A stretch of 24,727 nt of DNA, taken from assembly GCA_937876695.1 (NCBI GenBank), contig CALFHW010000140.1, forward strand, positions 1-24,727, read 5' to 3'. Positions 1-6,574 of this stretch are shown one piece after another. Positions within the stretch are counted from its first letter, which is position 1. Each line of letters begins with the position of its first letter. The notes under the pieces were generated by a model. It saw only the letters and a program-made list of their open reading frames with translations, searched no databases and was not told the DNA's origin. Origin of the DNA: an uncultured bacterium (GTDB taxonomy: Bacteria > Patescibacteriota > Dojkabacteria > CALFHW01). The position numbers and the translations under genes were made by a program.

Positions 1-271
1 ACTTAAGCTCGAGCTTTCTTTTGAGATCCAATAAAGCTGCTCCGCACTCTTTCTTCTCGATATACTGAAAAAGTCTTCTTCTCTGACCGACCATACCCAA
101 TAGACCTCTGCGTGAATGTTTATCCTGTTTGTGGAGCTTTAGGTGCTCTGAAAGTTCGGTGATTCTCTTGGAGAGAAGTGCAGCCTGCACTTGAGGTGAA
201 CCGGTGTCAGTAGCTGATACCTGGAACATTTTAATTAAATCGCTTTTAGCGAGATCCGCAATACTTACCAT
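1..271 (-). CDS. rpsO: 30S ribosomal protein S15 (3' end at window edge)
   Basis: S15 binds 16S rRNA in the central domain of the small subunit early in its assembly. The minus-strand reading begins with ATG at 269-271 and gives 90 codons with the family core GSPQVQAALLSKRI followed by the basic segment HLKLHKQDKHSRRG and LLGMVGQRRRLFQYI. S15 is usually about 89 residues. The last readable codon is Lys, and the single base left at position 1 starts the next codon with T, so the stop is probably the very next codon and the gene is essentially complete. No Shine-Dalgarno precedes the ATG. The gene has its own consensus promoter, with a leader of about 75 nt holding a small hairpin (309-313 pairs with 320-324). 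S15 represses its own mRNA through the leader in several bacteria, but that is only a possibility here. Confidence 0.93.
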   Translation of the reverse strand, partial: MVSIADLAKSDLIKMFQVSATDTGSPQVQAALLSKRITELSEHLKLHKQDKHSRRGLLGMVGQRRRLFQYIEKKECGAALLDLKRKLELK

Positions 272-352
272 ATCCGCGTCAATAAAAAATTAGCTAAATC
301 CTCAGTAAGGCTAAGCTTGTAGCCCAGCACAAACCAACGAATAGTACACTTC

Positions 353-382
353 ATTATATAACAAAACTGGCATAATTGTCAA
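353..382 (-). promoter_or_regulatory. consensus sigma70-type promoter of rpsO
   Basis: On the minus strand TTGACA (377-382) and TATAAT (353-358) are both perfect hexamers separated by 18 bp. The promoter starts within a few bases of the stop codon of the upstream gene, so rpsO is likely transcribed independently and strongly. The predicted start near 346 leaves a leader of about 75 nt. Confidence 0.8.
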
Positions 383-387
383 TTGGA

Positions 388-678
388 TTACTTTTTACTA
401 CGGTTATGAGCTACAAGCGACAACACTACCTCCGTGCCTGCTGTTGAAAACACCCCAATTCGTGTTGCTGTATTTAGATCCCCAGTTATTAACATACCTA
501 CCGCGCCCACTAATAGCGAGCTTAGGATAACTCTCGGAATTGGCTTCTGATAAGACTCAGCCACTTCAGCAGTTAATCCGCCAAAAAAAACACCGAGTGT
601 TGCTGCTGGATCTGCAACTGTTTGTCTTACCCTAGAAATAATTCCATTTACAAGGTTTTGTTTTTCCACATCTATCAA
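388..678 (-). CDS. small membrane-associated protein of unknown function
   Basis: This 96-residue protein is not recognised. It has a polar N-terminus (MIDVEKQNLVNGIISRVRQT), then three moderately hydrophobic glycine/alanine-rich stretches at about residues 25-40, 50-65 and 72-90, and a basic end (HNRSKK). This suggests a small integral membrane protein with two or three segments. The start is TTG at 676-678; the only other early start is GTG three codons later, and the first internal ATG lies too far inside. No Shine-Dalgarno is present. It sits between trxA and rpsO on the same strand with its own promoter-like sequence. Function is unknown. Confidence 0.6.
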   Translation of the reverse strand: MIDVEKQNLVNGIISRVRQTVADPAATLGVFFGGLTAEVAESYQKPIPRVILSSLLVGAVGMLITGDLNTATRIGVFSTAGTEVVLSLVAHNRSKK

Positions 679-696
679 AAGATATCTTATAGCGGC

Positions 697-726
697 ATTA
701 TATCAGCATCTAAGGCTGGACTACAA
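697..726 (-). promoter_or_regulatory. extended -10 promoter of the small membrane protein gene
   Basis: On the minus strand TGATATAAT gives a perfect extended -10 (hexamer 697-702, TG at 704-705). A weak -35, TTGTAG (721-726), lies 18 bp upstream. The predicted start near 690 leaves about 12 nt before the TTG codon. The palindrome AAATACGTATTT (725-736) touches the -35. Confidence 0.6.
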
Positions 727-736
727 ATACGTATTT
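725..736. repeat. 12-bp perfect palindrome AAATACGTATTT
   Basis: The palindrome is perfect with no loop and lies between trxA and the small membrane protein gene, touching the weak -35 of the latter. Its position fits an operator for a dimeric regulator, but no protein can be assigned, and an AT-rich palindrome of this size could arise by chance. Confidence 0.35.
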
Positions 737-777
737 TTAAATTGGAACCCGCTATGAGGTGGATTAGGTGATGGCCG

Positions 778-1104
778 TTAAGACTCAATCACTCTCTCTA
801 GCTCTGCCACGATGTTCTCTTTGGGTTGCAAGCCGAGGATGTTGCCTGCTGGAGCGCCGTTTTTGAAGATAACGAGATTTGGAATACTCATAATCCCGAA
901 TCTCTGCTGTGTACCTTGATTTTCGTCGACATTGAGTTTGGCGATGCGCACCTTTGGGTTATCCTTGTAACTCTCGGCTATCTCTTCTAGCATGGGGGCA
1001 ATTGCACGGCAAGGGGTGCACCACTCTGCCCAGAAATCTACCAAAACCACACCATCGAATTTTTCTACTTCATCTGCAAAGCTACTATCAGTTATTGTTA
1101 CCAT
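778..1104 (-). CDS. trxA: thioredoxin
   Basis: Cytoplasmic dithiol-disulfide oxidoreductase of 108 residues, the usual length for thioredoxin 1. The fold markers are present: VDFWAEWCTPC puts the active-site cysteines at 29 and 32, the buried Asp at 23 corresponds to E. coli Asp26, and the cis-proline is in SIPNLVIF (Pro75). The active site reads WCTPC instead of the usual WCGPC; changes between the two cysteines are known to shift redox potential. The start is ATG at 1102-1104, preceded by a weak purine run (GAAGAAAA). It follows the ytxH-like gene on the same strand after 47 bp and is probably co-transcribed with it. Start and family are secure; the effect of the Thr is inference. Confidence 0.95.
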   Translation of the reverse strand: MVTITDSSFADEVEKFDGVVLVDFWAEWCTPCRAIAPMLEEIAESYKDNPKVRIAKLNVDENQGTQQRFGIMSIPNLVIFKNGAPAGNILGLQPKENIVAELERVIES

Positions 1105-1151
1105 AATGTTTTCTTCAGAACTAATATTAACGAGGTTACTTCCTGGTGACC

Positions 1152-1451
1152 CTACTTCTTATCGGCCTTGTTACTCTCAATACTCTCCTTGACCTCTTCC
1201 ACTTTCCTCACGATAGAGGACTTAGCCTTCTCGAATGCAGGTTTAGCATCTTTGATAACTTTTTCGAGCTGTGGTTTTAGTTTCTCTAGCGCCTGTTTAG
1301 CTTTGCCAGTAGCTTCCTTAGCCTTCTCGGCAATTTGCTTGCGAGTTTTTTTACCCTCTTGAGGTGCAAATAAAATTCCTGCAGCAGCGCCGGCTAAAGC
1401 ACCCATTACTAAGCCTGTTATTAGAGCAAAACCGCCTTTACCATTTCCCAT
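1152..1451 (-). CDS. YtxH-like small membrane protein
   Basis: A 99-residue protein with one N-terminal glycine/alanine-rich membrane segment (about residues 7-28) followed at once by GILFAPQEGKKTRK, the hallmark of YtxH-domain (general stress/gas-vesicle-like) proteins. The rest is a lysine/glutamate/alanine-rich amphipathic helix expected to lie in the cytoplasm. The molecular role of YtxH proteins is not established; in Bacillus the family is stress-linked. It lies 22 bp downstream of a DUF948/YtxG-like gene, the same order as ytxG-ytxH in Firmicutes, which supports both calls. Confidence 0.75.
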   Translation of the reverse strand: MGNGKGGFALITGLVMGALAGAAAGILFAPQEGKKTRKQIAEKAKEATGKAKQALEKLKPQLEKVIKDAKPAFEKAKSSIVRKVEEVKESIESNKADKK

Positions 1452-1473
1452 GATAATTTATTAATAAAGTAAA

Positions 1474-1755
1474 CTAGAACCAGTCCTTGAACTTCGCGAG
1501 CTTGGCACTGATCACCTCAACCCCTTTGCGCAGGGAGATGAACGGGGCAGAGAATGCCTTGAGCTGGCTTTTTGCACCTACATAATCAGCGTGTAGAATT
1601 TCGATGAATGCCGAGACCTTATAAGCTACGTGCCTTACATCTTGCAGAATGTCGTTGAAAGTACCTAGTACGCGCATTAATTGGATAGCAATACCTAGCA
1701 AGCTAACTGAGAAAGCCACCGCTAGCAATAGTTTTACGATTTCATCTACTGTCAT
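1474..1755 (-). CDS. YtxG/DUF948-like membrane protein
   Basis: A 93-residue protein with an N-terminal membrane helix (about residues 6-28) and a helical remainder (NDILQDVRHVAYKVSAFIEI and onward) typical of DUF948-like proteins, though shorter than Bacillus YtxG. The assignment rests on this layout plus the downstream YtxH-like neighbour, not on a strong motif. The start is ATG at 1753-1755, with AAAGGGG about 5-11 nt upstream as a plausible ribosome binding site. It is the first gene of a likely minus-strand operon continuing into the YtxH-like gene and thioredoxin. It diverges from the alpha/beta hydrolase gene across a 58-bp gap. Confidence 0.55.
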   Translation of the reverse strand: MTVDEIVKLLLAVAFSVSLLGIAIQLMRVLGTFNDILQDVRHVAYKVSAFIEILHADYVGAKSQLKAFSAPFISLRKGVEVISAKLAKFKDWF

Positions 1756-1813
1756 GTTTGCCCCTTTTACTGTAAAATTAGCCTACATATTAATACTAAC
1801 ATTGAAGTACCCA

Positions 1814-2659
1814 ATGTCAAACCGAATACCTAGATACCTTTTCATACTGCTGCATGGCTGGGGTGGGAGTGGTAAATCGCTACAGGATTTGGCTAGCAAA
1901 CTCGAGCAAGATTACGCAGAAAGTAAGGTTTTGACCTTAGAGCTGCCTGGTTTTGGGCAGACCCAGCTTGACCACGAGTTTCACCTTCAAGACTACGCCT
2001 TTTGGCTGTCCAGAAGGGTTTCAGAAGGCTACCAGCAGATGGGTGCGGCAGAGAGCCCAGAGGAACTACCTCAACTAGTTCTAATCGGCCACTCTGTGGG
2101 CGGCAAAATCATCCTAGAACTCATGGACCAGCTGACTGACACTTCTGCAGGCGATACTCCATTTGATGAGTCAGTCAGACAATCTCTATTTGACGCGCAC
2201 TTGGTGCTGATCGCCAGTAGTGGGATTAAACCCAAAACTAGTTTCAAGCGCCTGTTGTTCAAATTGATCACTATCCCCTACCAGCCAGTTAAGTTTCTGC
2301 TGTTGAAATTTGGCCTAGGGAATCTGGAGATGCTAGCTAGGAAGGTGTTCTATAAGTTCGTGGTAGGAGCGCGTGACTACGAAAAGCTGCGCGATAATTT
2401 CGTTCTAAAGTCCACATTTAAGAACATATTGGCTCAGGACCTAGATATGGAGCGCATAAGCATGATCCGCAATCGCACCCTACTTATCTGGGGCGAGAAC
2501 GACACTATCACACCCGTGTGGATGGGTGAAAAGCTGGATAGTGCTTTGCCAAATAGCGGCCTGGTGGTTGTGCCGGGACAAACTCATGGTCTTCCAATTA
2601 AATCACCTGATGAGGTGGCCGAGTTAATCGAACAATTCTTAGGAAGCTTAGAAATATGA
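1814..2659 (+). CDS. alpha/beta hydrolase
   Basis: A serine hydrolase of the alpha/beta fold, 281 residues from ATG at 1814. That start places the first beta strand (YLFILLHGWGG) right at the N-terminus; extending the frame upstream would antisense-overlap the divergent gene and add non-homologous sequence. The HGWGG oxyanion loop is at 14-18, the nucleophile elbow GHSVGG puts Ser at 94, the acid is Asp230 in GENDTITP, and the base is His258 in QTHG. The layout fits small carboxylesterases or the 2-hydroxy-6-oxo-dienoate hydrolase group, but the substrate cannot be read from sequence. Its TGA stop overlaps the trmD start as ATGA, so the two are translationally coupled. Confidence 0.85.
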   Translation: MSNRIPRYLFILLHGWGGSGKSLQDLASKLEQDYAESKVLTLELPGFGQTQLDHEFHLQDYAFWLSRRVSEGYQQMGAAESPEELPQLVLIGHSVGGKIILELMDQLTDTSAGDTPFDESVRQSLFDAHLVLIASSGIKPKTSFKRLLFKLITIPYQPVKFLLLKFGLGNLEMLARKVFYKFVVGARDYEKLRDNFVLKSTFKNILAQDLDMERISMIRNRTLLIWGENDTITPVWMGEKLDSALPNSGLVVVPGQTHGLPIKSPDEVAELIEQFLGSLEI

Positions 2660-3366
2660 AGCTGAGATTGGACTTTATCACTCTCTTTCCCGAGATAATC
2701 GAGGGCTATTTTGCCTCCGGGATATTGAGTCAGGGCATAAAAAAGGGTTTAATCGAAGTTCACGCGCATTACCTGCGCAATTGGGGAGAAGGAAATTATC
2801 GACAGGTGGACGACCGTGTTTTCGGCGGTGGGGCAGGGATGCTACTGATGTTTGAACCTATGCAAAGGGCGATCGCACATGTTGAGAGTGAATACGAGGC
2901 AGCTAGCATCAAACGCGAGGACTACAAAATTATCGCCACTTCCGCTGGAGGTGAAACGTATCTGTCCAGTACAGCCAAGAGACTCGTGGACTGTAAGGCC
3001 ATTATGATCCTCTGCGGCCGCTATGAGGGCTTTGACCAGCGGATTCTGGACGAGTTAGTAGATATGGAGATTTCAATTGGTAACTACGTGCTCAGCGGCG
3101 GCGAGCTTGCAGGGCTTGTGATCGCTGATAGCGTGGGCAGGCTGGTGCCAGGCGTACTCGGGAATTCAGAGTCCTACCAACACGACTCCTTCTATAAAGA
3201 CGATAATCTCTCGCAATTCCCGCAATACACCAGGCCTGAGTCCCTAAACTATGAAGGTAAAGAACTCAAAGTACCTGACATCCTACTCTCCGGACACCAC
3301 GCAGAAATTGAAAAGTGGCGCCAGTCAGGCGTGAAGAAAGTAGCTATAGCTAAAGAAGACAAGTAA
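2656..3366 (+). CDS. trmD: tRNA (guanine37-N1)-methyltransferase
   Basis: TrmD transfers a methyl group from S-adenosylmethionine to N1 of G37 in tRNAs reading CNN-type codons, which prevents +1 frameshifting. The 236-residue protein has the SPOUT trefoil-knot signature throughout: DFITLFPEII at the N-terminus, DDRVFGGGAGMLL, LCGRYEGFDQRI near residue 120, SIGNYVLSGGELAG near 140, then GVLGNSESYQHDSF and the C-terminal PDILLSGHHAEIEKWR. Length is normal for the family. The start ATG overlaps the hydrolase stop. It is not in the usual rpsP-rimM-trmD-rplS operon. It ends before a hairpin facing adk. Confidence 0.96.
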   Translation: MKLRLDFITLFPEIIEGYFASGILSQGIKKGLIEVHAHYLRNWGEGNYRQVDDRVFGGGAGMLLMFEPMQRAIAHVESEYEAASIKREDYKIIATSAGGETYLSSTAKRLVDCKAIMILCGRYEGFDQRILDELVDMEISIGNYVLSGGELAGLVIADSVGRLVPGVLGNSESYQHDSFYKDDNLSQFPQYTRPESLNYEGKELKVPDILLSGHHAEIEKWRQSGVKKVAIAKEDK

Positions 3367-3368
3367 AC

Positions 3369-3410
3369 TTAGTTTAAATATCTATGACGCTACACAGATA
3401 TTTAGTCTAA
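3369..3410. terminator. hairpin between convergent trmD and adk
   Basis: AAATATCT (3376-3383) pairs perfectly with AGATATTT (3396-3403) around a 12-nt loop. The stem continues outward (3369-3375 with 3404-3410) with one G-U pair and one mismatch. Being symmetric and placed between the trmD and adk stop codons, it could serve both strands. It is A/T-rich and lacks a clear T tract, so termination strength is uncertain. Confidence 0.55.
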
Positions 3411-3414
3411 ATCT

Positions 3415-4011
3415 TTACAATTTAACTAGCTCAGCTAGTATATTGCTATGCACCTCCTCAACTGAAGGACTGCCGTCGATATTGATCAGAAGACCCCTTT
3501 CACGATAGTATTCCAAAACTGGCTTGATAGTCTCGTGGTATGACTTAAGACGCTCGCGCATTAGCTCGTCTGTGGTATCAGCTCGGTCGCTGCCTGCCTC
3601 ATCTGCTTGAGAATGCATGCGTGCTAGCAGTACATTGTCTGGGACCTCAATATGCACAACAGCTGTGACGTTTAGTTCTAGCTCTTCTGCAAGGTTTGCC
3701 AGCGACACACACTGCTCTGGCGGCCTTGGGTAGCCCGTGATGATGAATCCCTCTGGCGCATTGCGCATTACATAGGCTCTGAGCACACCGGTAGTGATTC
3801 TATCTGGCGCCCATTTGCCACGGTTGTAATAGGTGGCAGCCTCTGCTACAAGCGGGTTACCGAGTTTTTCCTCTGAGCGAAAGATCTCTCCCATGGACAA
3901 ATGCTTTAACCCAACTTTCTCAGATAACAGCTTGGCCTGAGTATCCTTTCCACTGCCACTTCCACCAATAATCGAAATAATTGCTCTCTCCAACTTCAAT
4001 TCGGACTGCAT
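3415..4011 (-). CDS. adk: adenylate kinase
   Basis: Converts ATP and AMP to two ADP in the cytoplasm. The 198 residues carry the P-loop GGSGSGKDTQ (16-25), the AMP-site region around GKWAPDRITT, the GYPR motif (93-96, usually GFPR), and the C-terminal core RADTTDELMRERLKSY with PVLEYY and NIDG. The LID (about 131-143) is the short type without a zinc-binding cysteine set. The P-loop has Asp after Lys (GKDT) where GKGT is usual. It is the third gene of the infB-rhomboid-adk run, 20 bp after the rhomboid stop, rather than in its common secY-adk position. Adenylate kinase fits better than UMP/CMP kinase, but the split is by eye. Confidence 0.88.
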   Translation of the reverse strand: MQSELKLERAIISIIGGSGSGKDTQAKLLSEKVGLKHLSMGEIFRSEEKLGNPLVAEAATYYNRGKWAPDRITTGVLRAYVMRNAPEGFIITGYPRPPEQCVSLANLAEELELNVTAVVHIEVPDNVLLARMHSQADEAGSDRADTTDELMRERLKSYHETIKPVLEYYRERGLLINIDGSPSVEEVHSNILAELVKL

Positions 4012-4031
4012 GTTTTACCAATTAAATGAAA

Positions 4032-4757
4032 TTAACTCCCTGCTACCAACAATGCACTACTGAGGATTTGCAACAAGAAACTCAAACCCAAAATGCATAC
4101 TAGCGCTATACTGCTGAATTTTAACAGACCTTTCTGCCAATTAGAAGAAAAAGCGTCGCTGTAGGGCATAGCCACCAGTGAAAGGGCAAGACCCATAAGT
4201 AGACCGCCGATATGCGCCGCATTGTCTACACCTGGGAACGCAAAGCCAAACAGCAGATTAAGCCCTGCTATAAGTAGGAGTTGATTGCGATCAATTGGCA
4301 GATCAGGGGCATTTCTCACAAAAAAGCTTGTGCCAATTACTAAGCCAAGCAGCGCAAATATACCTCCAGATGCACCTAAGGAGAAAATATTGCCAGCCAG
4401 ACCAGCACCTGCAAACACTGATATTGAGGCCACTAGGAAACTCACCAGACTACCTGCCAGAATTCCCGCAAGATAAACAACCAGGAATTTCCGCTTGCTA
4501 TAGAAACGCTCCACAAATCCCCCCAATAGCCACAGAGAGTACATATTGAGCGCAAAGTGCAAAAGATTTGTATGCAGAAAACCTGAGCTCATGAACCTCC
4601 ATATCTCGCCGTCTAAAATGAGCAGTGGTGAGTTGGCGCCTAATAAAACTAGAGGTAGGGCATTGCTGCCCATTACTCCTAATAGCTGCGCCAATAGAAA
4701 GACAAGGCCGTTGGCGATGATGATTGCCCAAGTGAAGGAAAATTCTACGCGTCTCAT
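4032..4757 (-). CDS. rhomboid-family intramembrane serine protease
   Basis: A 241-residue polytopic membrane protein with six or seven hydrophobic segments. The catalytic dyad is visible: Ser130 in SLGASGGIF (GxSG) and His182 in NAAHIGGLLMG. The oxyanion and structural motif HTNLLHFALNM (62-72) in the second helix and the loop-1 WR (53-54) are also conserved. Rhomboids cleave transmembrane substrates within the bilayer; the substrate here is unknown. A last hydrophobic segment (about 215-238) may be the extra seventh helix. The gene starts 2 bp after the infB stop, so it is translationally coupled and co-transcribed with infB. No Shine-Dalgarno is seen. Confidence 0.93.
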   Translation of the reverse strand: MRRVEFSFTWAIIIANGLVFLLAQLLGVMGSNALPLVLLGANSPLLILDGEIWRFMSSGFLHTNLLHFALNMYSLWLLGGFVERFYSKRKFLVVYLAGILAGSLVSFLVASISVFAGAGLAGNIFSLGASGGIFALLGLVIGTSFFVRNAPDLPIDRNQLLLIAGLNLLFGFAFPGVDNAAHIGGLLMGLALSLVAMPYSDAFSSNWQKGLLKFSSIALVCILGLSFLLQILSSALLVAGS

Positions 4758-4759
4758 TC

Positions 4760-6421
4760 TTATACTGTCTTGAAGCAGACCACTTCATCACCTGTCTGCA
4801 GTTCGATATTTGGCTCCAGGATGATTCCACATTCTGTGCCCTTTTTAGCTTCTTTGACGTCGTTTTTGAGATATTTTAAGGAGATAATCTTACCTTCTGC
4901 TACTTCCTCGCCTGCTCTCTCCACGAATGCTTTATAACCTCTAATGACTGTGCCTTTGGTCACTTCGCAACCGGCTACCACTTTGCCATCCGACAGAGTA
5001 AACACCTGTTTGACCTTAGCTCTAGCTACTTCCTCAATCTCCTCTTCAGGTTGCAACATAGACTTAATAACCGCGTCTACTTCGTCGATCAAGTTATAAA
5101 TAATGTCGTAAGTTCGAACTAATACTCTCTCGCGTTTTGCTAGGACCTCTGCCTGAGCATCGATTTTCACCTGGAAACCCAAAACGATACCTTTGATAGC
5201 CTTGGTCTCAGCAATATCCTTCTCAGTTATGCTACCTGTGCTAGCTGAAAACACCTCTACCTTAGCATTTTCGAAGCTGAGCTCCTTGAGTTTACCGATA
5301 ATGGCCTCCAATGTGCCCTGAGTATCAGCCTTCAGCACCACTTTCAGCTTAGTCTCTTGATTCTCTAAGTCCTCTTTGACACCGAGTAGTTGCCCCAGGA
5401 TATCTGCATCCTCGAGAACTTCTTCAATAGTTGGCTCTGCTGTAGCCTCAGCTACCTCAGTGACTTTGAGAAGTTGCTGAGCCTGCTTGAGATCATCAAA
5501 AACTAATACATTCTGTCCAACTGCTAGCACTGACTCTAGTCCAATTAACCAAGTTGGCTGACCTTGTTTGGCAAGTGGAGTGCGCTTTTGCTGTTCGTCT
5601 AAGGTAGCTCGAATCTTATGCACCGCGCCATCTGCATATAAGTAATCTTGAGTCTTGATCTGGCCAGCCTTGATAATGACCAATGCCAGAGGCCCTAAAT
5701 CCTTATGCAGCTGCGTCTCAAGCACAAAACCTTCAGCGGTTCCTTGCGCTGGCTCTCTATCTTTAAGTTCAGCGACCTGGGCGACTAGTTCAATTGCTTC
5801 TAATAGCTGCTCGATTCCTTCGCCTGTCTGAGCCGAAACTGGTACCAAAATCGCCTCTCCTCCGTATTCCTCGACCAATATGCCGATCTGAGAGAGCTCT
5901 TGTTTGACTTTGTCAGGATTGGCGCCCGGGAGGTCCATCTTATTACAAGCGATGACTACTGGCAGTCCAGCCTCCTTGATGAATTCAGCCGACTGCTTAG
6001 TCTGGGGCTGTACCCCATCGTCCGCAGCAACAACGAGCATCACGATGTCTGCAACCCTAGCTCCACGCTTGCGCATCTCTGGAAAAGCCTCGTGTCCTGG
6101 AGTATCGATGAAGGTGATATTCTGGTAGGTTGGTGTCTTTAGGACGCCTGCTAAACTGACCATGTGTGCCCTGGTATTCTGAGTAATTCCGCCAGCTTCA
6201 CCAGCCTGTACTCTCGTGCCCCGGATTCTGTCTAAGAGTGAAGTTTTGCCATGGTCTACATGCCCCATAACTGCTACCACGGGGACTCTTTCGCCTGCTA
6301 CCCGCGCAGCGGCTGTCGTTGGTTTGGCTGCGGGTTTAGAAGCGACCTTAACAGAAACTTTTGCTTCTTTGCTGCTGACCTTGGTTGTTTTGGTTGTTTT
6401 TTTAGTGGATGCTGTTTTCAC
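4760..6421 (-). CDS. infB: translation initiation factor IF-2 (short form)
   Basis: GTPase that brings initiator tRNA to the 30S subunit and promotes subunit joining. All G motifs are present: GHVDHGKT (53-60), switch I AGGITQNTRAH, DTPGHEAF, NKMDLP and SAQTGEGI, followed by the beta-barrel and C-terminal domains, including AKVKQVFTLSDG and VAGCEV. The pre-GTPase region is only about 45 Lys/Thr/Ala/Ser-rich residues, so the usual IF2-N domains are missing; 553 residues is well below many bacterial IF-2s. The start is GTG at 6419-6421: an in-frame TAG lies 9 bp upstream and the first internal ATG is at codon 52. A -10 element ends 6 nt before the GTG, which predicts a leaderless mRNA. It heads the infB-rhomboid-adk unit. 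Confidence 0.96.
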   Translation of the reverse strand: MKTASTKKTTKTTKVSSKEAKVSVKVASKPAAKPTTAAARVAGERVPVVAVMGHVDHGKTSLLDRIRGTRVQAGEAGGITQNTRAHMVSLAGVLKTPTYQNITFIDTPGHEAFPEMRKRGARVADIVMLVVAADDGVQPQTKQSAEFIKEAGLPVVIACNKMDLPGANPDKVKQELSQIGILVEEYGGEAILVPVSAQTGEGIEQLLEAIELVAQVAELKDREPAQGTAEGFVLETQLHKDLGPLALVIIKAGQIKTQDYLYADGAVHKIRATLDEQQKRTPLAKQGQPTWLIGLESVLAVGQNVLVFDDLKQAQQLLKVTEVAEATAEPTIEEVLEDADILGQLLGVKEDLENQETKLKVVLKADTQGTLEAIIGKLKELSFENAKVEVFSASTGSITEKDIAETKAIKGIVLGFQVKIDAQAEVLAKRERVLVRTYDIIYNLIDEVDAVIKSMLQPEEEIEEVARAKVKQVFTLSDGKVVAGCEVTKGTVIRGYKAFVERAGEEVAEGKIISLKYLKNDVKEAKKGTECGIILEPNIELQTGDEVVCFKTV

Positions 6422-6427
6422 ACTTCG

Positions 6428-6436
6428 ATTCTAACA
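6428..6436 (-). promoter_or_regulatory. extended -10 promoter of infB, predicting a leaderless mRNA
   Basis: On the minus strand TGTTAGAAT (hexamer TAGAAT at 6428-6433) ends 6 nt before the GTG start. The hexamer contains the in-frame TAG that rules out an upstream start. No convincing -35 is present. The predicted transcription start falls at or next to the first base of the coding sequence. Confidence 0.6.
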
Positions 6437-6469
6437 TACTTCGCTTGCCCACGTTTTTTTAGCAAAATA

Positions 6470-6478
6470 TGCTATAAT
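6470..6478 (+). promoter_or_regulatory. extended -10 promoter of the helicase gene with a leader of about 90 nt
   Basis: TGCTATAAT is a perfect extended -10 (hexamer 6473-6478) with no good -35. The leader of about 90 nt is unusually long for this window. It holds a 5-codon ORF (ATG 6483 to TAA 6500), two GGTTAG direct repeats (6507-6512, 6522-6527) and a small AGATC/GATCT stem (6526-6530, 6541-6545). No Shine-Dalgarno precedes the helicase ATG. Confidence 0.6.
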
Positions 6479-6574
6479 CAATATGTTAAATTCTTTTTAA
6501 GTAAAGGGTTAGGAACTGAGTGGTTAGATCCCCTGCGATTCGATCTGCATAGTTAAATACCCCCATCAAACAGT

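Noticed and set aside
1649..1813. An upstream extension of the alpha/beta hydrolase frame (55 more codons).
   Set aside because: It runs antisense through the YtxG-like gene and its translation has no fold relation to the hydrolase, whose first strand starts right after ATG 1814.
1850..1879. A Walker A-like GWGGSGKS in the hydrolase N-terminus.
   Set aside because: It is the HG oxyanion loop of an alpha/beta hydrolase; the Ser-Asp-His triad and absence of other NTPase motifs settle it.
4285..4830. Several open frames overlapping the rhomboid gene on both strands.
   Set aside because: They are shadows; only the 4032-4757 minus-strand frame has conserved catalytic motifs and membrane helices.
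6534..6550. GATTCGATC in the helicase leader resembles a tRNA T loop.
   Set aside because: No flanking 5-bp T stem, acceptor stem or anticodon arm can be formed around it.
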